A stretch of 10,051 bases of DNA, taken from NCBI GenBank assembly GCA_903970455.1, contig CAJCIW010000031.1, positions 1-10,051 of the forward strand, written 5' to 3'. How positions within the stretch are numbered: the first letter of the stretch is position 1; every line of letters starts with the position of its first letter. This document shows positions 1-5,609 of this stretch, piece by piece. The position numbers and the translations under genes are program-made. The DNA is from Verrucomicrobiota bacterium. GTDB lineage: Bacteria > Chlamydiota > Chlamydiia > Chlamydiales > Rhabdochlamydiaceae. A model generated the notes under the pieces. The model was not told the DNA's origin and did not search any database. It was given only the letters and a program-made list of their open reading frames with translations.

Positions 1-35
1 TCAATCTAATAAATTAATATTTAAATAATTAATAA

Positions 36-296
36 TCAATGTTTTGGTCTTAAGCAGTTCGTGCTTTTTTCAAGCATCACTTCGGCGAGGCACCCACCTA
101 AAGCCAACCTTGATCCTTAGGGGGTTGAAGGAGCAACATTGATCATAGCGGTCTGAATTTGCCGGGGCAGCCTTGGTGAAGATGATTGTTTACGATCTCT
201 AATTTCACCGAGTCTCAAAAAAACTGTTCTCGTTAAAGCAGTGGGGGCTTCGCCGTAAATTAGCTCCGGTTGAACACTGTACAATGCGTCCCTCAT
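36..296 (-). pseudogene. Degraded small reading frame, unknown family
   Basis: On the minus strand an ATG at 294-296 opens a 59-codon frame that stops at TAA (117-119). The same frame then continues for 26 more sense codons to a TGA at 36-38. The translation is protein-like on both sides of the stop, with stretches such as YGEAPTALTRTVFLRLGEIR before it and GGCLAEVMLEKSTNCLRPKH after it. No Shine-Dalgarno sequence precedes the ATG, and a TGA lies directly upstream of it in frame. I do not recognise a family. It may be a decayed gene, part of a dispersed repeat, or a chance open frame in non-coding DNA. I favour a remnant only weakly. Confidence 0.25.
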
Positions 297-315
297 TCAC
301 ACAAAGCGATCGCGA

Positions 316-354
316 AGCTATTTTTTTTTGGGGGGGGATAGCTAAGGAGTTAGC
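316..354. other. T9G8 homopolymer within paired small hairpins
   Basis: Nine T (321-329) are followed directly by eight G (330-337). The tract is enclosed by the inverted repeat AGCTAT (316-321) and ATAGCT (338-343). A second hairpin overlaps it: GCTAA (341-345), loop GGAG, TTAGC (350-354). No gene spans the tract, so length variation would not change a protein here. It could affect transcription or be part of a dispersed repeat. No function can be assigned. Confidence 0.4.
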
Positions 355-430
355 GAGGCTGTCACAGTGACCTGTTTGATCGACGTAGTCAGACCCAAGA
401 CCTCATCGCAAGGATCAACGTTCTTTTATT

Positions 431-592
431 ATACCGAAAATGACTCAAAAGTTGGTTTTTGGCTGCGTTGGCTATGGAGCAAATTTTTTGTCTTCACTCG
501 CGTCTTGTGCTTGCACAATGGCCGCTCGCTCCAGGGAAAAAATTTGCGCAACCGTCTTGCCAAATTCCCAACTTCTGAGTCATTTTCGGTAT
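431..592. repeat. Palindromic MITE-like element, about 160 bp
   Basis: Terminal arms 431-455 and 568-592 are inverted copies matching at 24 of 25 positions (mismatch at 448/575), beginning ATACCGAAAATGACTCA. The internal sequence is also roughly palindromic: TTTGGC and GCAAATTTTTT recur in inverted orientation. The exact centre (505-518, TTGTGC TT GCACAA) coincides with the midpoint of the outer arms. If the element is taken as 432-591 (TACCG to CGGTA), it is flanked by TA on both sides, as expected for an IS630/Tc1-mariner-type miniature element, although a palindrome gives this partly for free. It encodes no transposase. Transcribed, it would fold into one long hairpin. It sits about 50 bp upstream of the promoter of the next gene. 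Confidence 0.65.
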
Positions 593-618
593 AGTTTGAG
601 GTTCCTCTTTAATATAAA

Positions 619-648
619 TTTCATTGTTAAAGGATAATAGGGTATAAT
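619..648 (+). promoter_or_regulatory. Sigma70-type promoter of the IPT/TIG gene
   Basis: A perfect -10 hexamer TATAAT lies at 643-648. An 18-base spacer separates it from a weak -35 TTTCAT (619-624). Alternatively TTCATT at 620-625 gives a 17-base spacer. Initiation near 655 would leave a leader of roughly 33 bases ending in GGAGG (677-681) and the TTG start at 688. Confidence 0.55.
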
Positions 649-687
649 ATTTTTTTTCAGCACTTGTCTGACTACTGGAGGATCCCT

Positions 688-918
688 TTGAAAAAAGCCT
701 TTTTTTTCGTCTCTGTTTTGGCAGTACTGTTGTCCAATATAGTTTTTGCATCCCCTTTAGTAACGGGACTTACACCTAATCAAGGTCCCGTAGATGGCAT
801 GAATACTGTAACCATTACAGGAAGCGGGTTTACCGGGGCTACCGAGGTGGATTTTGGAGTTAAAGCACTTACTTCAGGGGAAGCGGATTTTGTAACAGTC
901 TTATCAACAGGACCGTAG
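688..918 (+). CDS. Truncated secreted protein with partial IPT/TIG domain
   Basis: This 76-residue product starts at TTG 688, chosen because GGAGG (677-681) lies six bases upstream. The same frame is open further up (TTG at 664), but that would put hydrophilic residues ahead of the signal peptide and lacks an RBS. Residues 1-21 form a classical signal peptide: Lys-Lys, a hydrophobic core, and a probable signal peptidase I site after VFA. From about residue 23 the sequence matches the start of an IPT/TIG immunoglobulin-like fold (VTGLTPNQGPV, then a TVTITGSGF strand, then VDFG). These domains occur in exported or surface proteins and are usually about 80-90 residues, so this one is incomplete. 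Translation ends at TAG followed directly by TAA. The promoter and RBS look intact, so the short peptide could still be made, but a nonsense-mutated gene is more likely. Confidence 0.5.
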   Translation: MKKAFFFVSVLAVLLSNIVFASPLVTGLTPNQGPVDGMNTVTITGSGFTGATEVDFGVKALTSGEADFVTVLSTGP

Positions 919-1101
919 TAAGCGATCGTTCCTGCACGAAAATCTGCTCCAACCCTCTTAACTTTAGTTCCCATAGACTCCTCGGTTAAAGAGCTCATAA
1001 TCATGACACTCAACAATTTAAAAAATGTCTACGCATATTCGATTCTGCATGCAATATTATCATATTTAAGGACTTGTAAAGACAGGCAAAACCCACTATA
1101 A
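919..1101 (+). pseudogene. In-frame 3' remnant of the IPT/TIG gene
   Basis: Directly after the two stops (916-918 TAG, 919-921 TAA) the same frame stays open for 59 codons to TAA at 1099-1101. It begins AIVPAR, which fits the 'xxVPA' segment following the central strands of IPT/TIG domains, and continues with alternating hydrophobic residues (TLLTLVPID, then ELIIMTL). This supports the view that 688-1101 was once a single reading frame of about 137 codons. TAG and TAA each differ by one base from Tyr codons. The last 25 or so residues do not resemble anything I know. Undisturbed frame on both sides of the stops argues for recent mutation, recoding, or sequence error. Confidence 0.45.
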
Positions 1102-1124
1102 TTGAAGAGAAACTCCAGCTACAC

Positions 1125-2015
1125 TTATAAACACTTATACTCTTCCTCGCAGGAAAGTTCCCTGCGAGTCCTGTGCTCTTTTAAATTTATCTTCCCAATG
1201 TAGACTCGATTCCCCGAATGGTGAGTTTGCCAGCTTTCTGCTCGAGACTGAAACTTAGATTCCCGAAGCGCCATGTAAGGGTGAGTGGAGAAGAAATCAT
1301 GAATTAAATTTGGTGACTCTGAGTTCAATTCCAGGAATTTTTTAAATGCTTCTGCCATAGCAAAGGGATCATACCCTTTTTCAATAAGCAGGCTGAACCC
1401 ATATTCATCTGCTTCATCTTCTTGTGATTTACTAAATAGGGGTTGGGTTAGCGCTTGAATCACATCAATAGTCAAACCTTCGTCTGGAAATTTATTCATT
1501 TTCCTCTGAAGCATCTCCTTTCTGAAGAGATCAAAAAGATGCCCTCTTTCAATATGGCCAATTTCGTGACCGAGAATACCCGCTAGTTCAGCTTCAGAAG
1601 ACAGAAAATCAAATAGGCAAGCTGTTATACAGATCACGCCTCCGGGTAATGCAAAGGCATTTGGCGGCCCTGGAACAAGGAAGACGGTATACTCGAAGTC
1701 TTTGCTGCTTTTATCAGTAAGATCGCGTACCAGGTCATTTAGATACTTTCTTTGTTTCTCATTGGCCTCATTGATTGGAAAATGGTGCTCATATCTTGCT
1801 CTGAACTCTTCCCCCAGCATTTTTTCGTCCATATCGCTAACAGGCATCATTTTAGTCATTGTTCGATTGGCAGATTGTATAGGTTTGCCCAGCTGTTGTA
1901 AGAAAGGGGACAATGTTCTAGGGAAAACGGGTTGTTTCCTTTCAGCAATGAAAATGAAAATTAGAGCGGTGCTCCCTGTTAACAATAGGAAAAAAGTAAG
2001 CAGTCGAATTCTCAT
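1125..2015 (-). CDS. M48 family zinc metalloprotease, membrane-anchored
   Basis: This 296-residue protein is an M48 (Ste24/HtpX/BepA/OMA1-type) peptidase. The zinc site is visible as HEIGH at 150-154 (His150, His154 ligands, Glu151 catalytic). The downstream EDEAD at 199-203 supplies Glu199 as probable third ligand. Family hallmarks NAFALPGG (119-126) and STHP (243-246) are also present. Residues 5-24 are one hydrophobic segment with no lipobox cysteine, so it is probably anchored in the inner membrane with the protease domain periplasmic. It lacks the C-terminal TPR region of BepA and the multiple helices of HtpX, which makes it closer to the short YcaL/LoiP or OMA1-like forms. Members degrade misfolded envelope proteins. 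The start overlaps the stop of the preceding gene (ATGA, 2012-2015) with GAGG four bases upstream, indicating translational coupling. It is the last gene of the operon. The C-terminal 20 residues are charged and look non-conserved. Confidence 0.9.
   Translation of the reverse strand: MRIRLLTFFLLLTGSTALIFIFIAERKQPVFPRTLSPFLQQLGKPIQSANRTMTKMMPVSDMDEKMLGEEFRARYEHHFPINEANEKQRKYLNDLVRDLTDKSSKDFEYTVFLVPGPPNAFALPGGVICITACLFDFLSSEAELAGILGHEIGHIERGHLFDLFRKEMLQRKMNKFPDEGLTIDVIQALTQPLFSKSQEDEADEYGFSLLIEKGYDPFAMAEAFKKFLELNSESPNLIHDFFSTHPYMALRESKFQSRAESWQTHHSGNRVYIGKINLKEHRTRRELSCEEEYKCL
1146..1168 (-). other. Strong hairpin within the 3' end of the protease gene
   Basis: CTCGCAGG (1146-1153) and CCTGCGAG (1161-1168) form a perfect 8-bp stem with a 7-base loop, just before the stop codon of the metalloprotease gene. 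No T-run follows on the minus strand, so it is not a canonical Rho-independent terminator. It could stabilise the operon mRNA 3' end. No better terminator is visible between 1125 and 1016. Confidence 0.35.
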
Positions 2016-5000
2016 AAAACCTCAATGCGATGCTTATATTTTTTATATACCATGCTCATGAGCATCATCAGAATCCCTACGCCTAGAAATACAATTGATC
2101 GAAGTACGAAATTACTTTGCATAAGATCAAAAATGAGAAGCCGGATGCTGCAGATAATCAGCGCCGACATTGCAATTCGAATCCCACCTTTCGATTTAAC
2201 AAAAAGGTTAAGGGATAAATAGGCGCATGAAAGACCAACCCAAAATAGTGTGAGGAGCGTTTTTTCAAAGTTGAAAGCAAAAAAGAGCGCAATACCAAGA
2301 AAAATTGGTAGCAAGATCGTGAGATTAGGAGTTCGGTAGATAAAATTTTCTAAGCGTCTTAAGGGCTGAGGTGGGCTTAATTCATTTTTAGCAAAATCCA
2401 GGACTTTTATTCTGTGAACAATAAAAGCGGATACGAACTGAAGAAAAATCGCTCCCCAGGTAGGTATCAAATAGTCTTTTAAGATCGATTGCCCTGGATG
2501 GGTTAAATAGCCTGTAACAAATGCAACGTGAACAATGGAAGCGATAAGGTACATCCAAGACCAAGTATAGAGCCGGCGGGGCCAATGAAAGTGATTTGTA
2601 CAAAAGATCAAACATAATGCCAGAACTGCCCAAATGAACGGTCTCCACAGATCTGGAATCTCAGTAAATACCGTGAGAGAGAAAAACCCAAGCTGCAATT
2701 CGATAAATGCCCCTCTCAAGCGATTATTTCCTTTTGTCGAGGGAAATACTTTTCCAGAGTAGGCAATCCAATATAGAAAGGTCCCGCAACCTATAAGTTC
2801 TGAGAGAACACGGAGAGAAAGCCATCCCCATTTTTCCTCTAATTGCAGGTGAGTTGTTATGAAACCACAAAGGAAAAAGAACAAAAACCCAGCTCCCGCA
2901 TGTAAAAGACCAGATAGCACTTTGGCTCGAACGATCTCATCAAAACGAGCCTTCGAAGCAACATGTCTGGCAAATTCTAGAGCTATTAAAGAATATCCTA
3001 AAAATGCAACCTGATAAATATATAAACTGATTACTTTAGAATAAGCATATGTAAGAAGGCCAATCTGAATCGCAATTGCATAGACGACAAGGTGATGAAT
3101 ATCAGTTTTCCAATTCTTGAATCGGAGTAAATTTTGAAAAATAAGAATCACATCGATGATAGCTAGAATTATGAAGTCTATACGGAAACTTAAATCATGC
3201 TGAAACAGCAGCAAAATCCAACTATAGAGATGGCAGACACTTAAGATGATTATAAAGCTAAGATCCAGGCTCAATTCCTCTTTTCGAGCCCTCCAGATAC
3301 TGAGGCCCAATAAAGGCATCATAGCAATTGTGGGGACCAGAAATATTCTTGATCCAGAGATATAAGCAGCAAGGAAAATTAGAGTTGAAAAAATGACCAT
3401 CAGGGAATAACGCCCCCTATCTTTTTCATCAAAGATAAATGAGGTGGTATCGAGATAAAAATCTTTTTTTCTCCCATAAATATAGAAAGCAATATTTATG
3501 GCAATGACAACTCCCACCCGACAAAAAAGCAATAGAGGTCGATTCAAAGAAAATAGATCGATCAAAACCTTGAAGCTAAAACATATATATATTAATAACT
3601 GAAATAAATATCCCGCCCTAACCAAGAAGTTCTCTTTTAGAAGATTGTGAATAAAACTAAAAAGTGCAATTTGTATAAGAGCAAGGATATAAATATCTAA
3701 AGGGTTGATCGAAAATTGGAACAGAGAGACAAAGGCAACAAAGGCCAAAAATTGGGAGAGGCAAGTATCTGTGCGATACAGCCAAATGATCTCTTTTTTC
3801 TTTGCGATCCTGGCCAGAAAGAACCCAATAACAGCAGCAGCAAAGAGCGCAAGGAAAGACCAACGGAATAAATGCGCATGCATGTAGAGATTCCATGCAA
3901 GAAGAATCCAGTTTGAAATATGATTTATGAATGGCAGGGCTTTCAAATTTGAGGGTTGATAGATCTTGCTGTAGTGAATAGCCGCTGCAACTGAACTGAC
4001 GGCTATGGCACAAAAGATTGCGAGATAATGCATCCCTCCGTCTTGATCCAGATTCCATGTCCACACCATGTTCTGAATGGAGTATCCGATCAGGATCAAA
4101 ATCAGGTGTATATTCCATCTAGATCGATAAGCATTTAACAAGCCTATGATTGCTATAGCGGCTGAAAGAGGCAGAAATAAATAATTCTGCGGGGCGACCC
4201 AAAAAGCTATTAAACTGAGAAGCACGTGGCCAGAAGCGATAAATTGAAAAGGAGTTATCGATGCCAGATAGACATTAACCGCTATTCCTGCGCAAAGCAG
4301 ACAGAAAGATGCATTTGGAGATTCGATACACTTTAAACCTTCTACATGACCTGCCCCAACCGCAGAAAAAAGAATAATAGCCCCTGCTATTGATCTTAAC
4401 AGCCCTTTCCAAATCAACCATGACTCGCTTAGTTTTCCACTCAAAACAATAAGCAATATGGAGAAAATCAACAATGAAACCAGACGTATGCTGGCATGAT
4501 TTAGCAGACCGGAGGTAATTCCAAAAAATACGGCTCCTATCACGCAGGCGATCGATCCCACCGCTGCAAGCCAATTGTCCTTGATGAATTCCAATATTTG
4601 ATTCCGATTTTGCGATGCTTCCTGTCGAGAATTATTTTCGACCAGGGCTGCTTCAGGCCTTTCTTTGATTTCTTCCTTCTCTTTTGGAATGGGGGGAGGA
4701 GAAGGTACATTCGCAGAATCGCTGTTAACAACTGAGTCCTTTTCGCCCAAGGCAGATTTCAAATTCTCTTCGATTTCTGCCTTGTGTACGGGAATTGAAG
4801 GAAAAGCTACATCAGAATTTTGCAAATTCGAAGAACCGCTTTCGGTGCCCGAACCCTGGCGGGGAATCATTTCCGAATTTAAATCACCTTTCGTTTCTGG
4901 TGCATTGAACCTTTCTTGGAGGGAAGCCAGTTGTTTTTCACATGAAGAGATGCGTTTCGTTAAGTATTTGTTTTTTCTGTACCACACTAAAATAAAAATC

Positions 5001-5020
5001 ATCAATATGAAGAATGCCAT
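2012..5020 (-). CDS. DUF2339-like polytopic membrane protein
   Basis: This is a 1002-residue integral membrane protein of unknown function. Residues 1-14 form a short N-terminal membrane segment. A coiled-coil-like stretch follows (about 18-40), then a hydrophilic Pro/Glu/Ser-rich linker to about 138. From NWLAAVG (149-155) onwards there are more than twenty hydrophobic helices with short charged loops to the end. This layout (N-terminal helix, coiled coil, Pro-rich linker, then a long run of helices opened by a conserved Trp/Gly-rich helix) is characteristic of DUF2339 predicted membrane proteins, which are typically 700-1100 residues. No catalytic motif is visible, and the family has no settled biochemical role that I know of. 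The gene starts one base after the upstream stop (TAA 5022-5024) with no obvious Shine-Dalgarno sequence, so it probably depends on coupling. Met7 is an alternative start. It overlaps the protease gene by ATGA. The linker holds two related segments (about 75-100 and 110-135) suggesting an internal duplication. Confidence 0.85.
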   Translation of the reverse strand: MAFFILMIFILVWYRKNKYLTKRISSCEKQLASLQERFNAPETKGDLNSEMIPRQGSGTESGSSNLQNSDVAFPSIPVHKAEIEENLKSALGEKDSVVNSDSANVPSPPPIPKEKEEIKERPEAALVENNSRQEASQNRNQILEFIKDNWLAAVGSIACVIGAVFFGITSGLLNHASIRLVSLLIFSILLIVLSGKLSESWLIWKGLLRSIAGAIILFSAVGAGHVEGLKCIESPNASFCLLCAGIAVNVYLASITPFQFIASGHVLLSLIAFWVAPQNYLFLPLSAAIAIIGLLNAYRSRWNIHLILILIGYSIQNMVWTWNLDQDGGMHYLAIFCAIAVSSVAAAIHYSKIYQPSNLKALPFINHISNWILLAWNLYMHAHLFRWSFLALFAAAVIGFFLARIAKKKEIIWLYRTDTCLSQFLAFVAFVSLFQFSINPLDIYILALIQIALFSFIHNLLKENFLVRAGYLFQLLIYICFSFKVLIDLFSLNRPLLLFCRVGVVIAINIAFYIYGRKKDFYLDTTSFIFDEKDRGRYSLMVIFSTLIFLAAYISGSRIFLVPTIAMMPLLGLSIWRARKEELSLDLSFIIILSVCHLYSWILLLFQHDLSFRIDFIILAIIDVILIFQNLLRFKNWKTDIHHLVVYAIAIQIGLLTYAYSKVISLYIYQVAFLGYSLIALEFARHVASKARFDEIVRAKVLSGLLHAGAGFLFFFLCGFITTHLQLEEKWGWLSLRVLSELIGCGTFLYWIAYSGKVFPSTKGNNRLRGAFIELQLGFFSLTVFTEIPDLWRPFIWAVLALCLIFCTNHFHWPRRLYTWSWMYLIASIVHVAFVTGYLTHPGQSILKDYLIPTWGAIFLQFVSAFIVHRIKVLDFAKNELSPPQPLRRLENFIYRTPNLTILLPIFLGIALFFAFNFEKTLLTLFWVGLSCAYLSLNLFVKSKGGIRIAMSALIICSIRLLIFDLMQSNFVLRSIVFLGVGILMMLMSMVYKKYKHRIEVL

Positions 5021-5021
5021 T

Positions 5022-5609
5022 TTAAATACAACTTGTTTTTATGATTTGAGTATTATCTTCAATAGGCTTACGAAGTTTTTCCATCGCTTCCTCATATGTT
5101 TCTTCGCAAACTACAATTGGATACCGTCGAGAATCTAATACGCCAATCGAATATTTCAATTTTCCTTCGGTAAAAGAGATGAACTGTAATTTTTCTGGCG
5201 CTGGTATAGCGCGTTCACGCGTGAATAAAAAAATCCTAATTTCAACGTTTTCCGGAGTAAATGGATGGTGGTTTAAAAAAGGACGAATTCGTTCGTTTTT
5301 GTTAATTGCATCAAGATATAAACTAATGGCCTCAACTAATATTCCTCTTGCCTCATCAAGAGTAATTTCGTTGAAATAATTAAAACCGCAATGCATGCAT
5401 TGGATTTCTTTCGTCCCCAGCAAAGCAAATCCTGATTCACAAACGGATAAGTTCTTTTCCTTTTTTAATTGGACAAATACTTTCTTTCCAATCTCATTAT
5501 TATATACATATGTTGCTATATCCCATTTTGGATCATGTTTATAAATTATTTTATTTTTTTCACAACCGCCCAACAATAATATTAAAATTGTGTAATAAAG
5601 AAATTTCAT
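5022..5609 (-). CDS. Small putative lipoprotein, unknown family
   Basis: The 195-residue product begins with a short lipoprotein signal: MKF, a hydrophobic core, and lipobox LGGC with the lipidated Cys at 16. This predicts a membrane-anchored periplasmic or outer-membrane protein. The mature part is hydrophilic and mixed alpha/beta in appearance, with a Cys-x-x-Cys pair (C71, C74) and further cysteines at 57, 168 and 194. I do not recognise the family. Residues 17-21 (EKNKI) do not show Asp at position +2. The start overlaps the DUF687-like stop by ATGA (5606-5609) and is preceded by GGGAG at seven bases, so it is translated together with that gene. The stop is one base before the DUF2339-like start. 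The coding DNA is visibly A+T-richer than the 5' half of the upstream gene. By position and lipidation it could be a partner or protective protein for the upstream product, but that is inference only. Confidence 0.8.
   Translation of the reverse strand: MKFLYYTILILLLGGCEKNKIIYKHDPKWDIATYVYNNEIGKKVFVQLKKEKNLSVCESGFALLGTKEIQCMHCGFNYFNEITLDEARGILVEAISLYLDAINKNERIRPFLNHHPFTPENVEIRIFLFTRERAIPAPEKLQFISFTEGKLKYSIGVLDSRRYPIVVCEETYEEAMEKLRKPIEDNTQIIKTSCI

Noticed and set aside
36..190. Possible structured RNA (6S-like) from G+C-rich stem-like sequences
   Set aside because: No long closing stem with a central open bubble could be drawn, and no conserved motif of 6S, tmRNA, RNase P or SRP RNA is present.
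201..216. Minus strand carries a 16-base match to a conserved 23S rRNA segment (GAGACTCGGTGAAATT)
   Set aside because: The match comes from memory of rRNA and does not extend on either side with the expected helices, so it is not evidence of an rRNA gene or fragment.
367..751. Open frames of 65-85 codons across the palindromic repeat on both strands
   Set aside because: They lie inside the inverted repeat, lack RBS, and are mirror products of the palindrome rather than genes.
780..1016. 78-codon minus-strand frame antisense to the IPT/TIG gene
   Set aside because: It mirrors the plus-strand coding frame, has no RBS or recognisable domain, and the plus strand has promoter, RBS, signal peptide and domain evidence.
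3657..4118. 153-codon minus-strand frame inside the DUF2339-like gene
   Set aside because: It is out of frame with a gene that clearly encodes membrane helices, and the translation is Cys/Ser/His-rich with no coherent domain.
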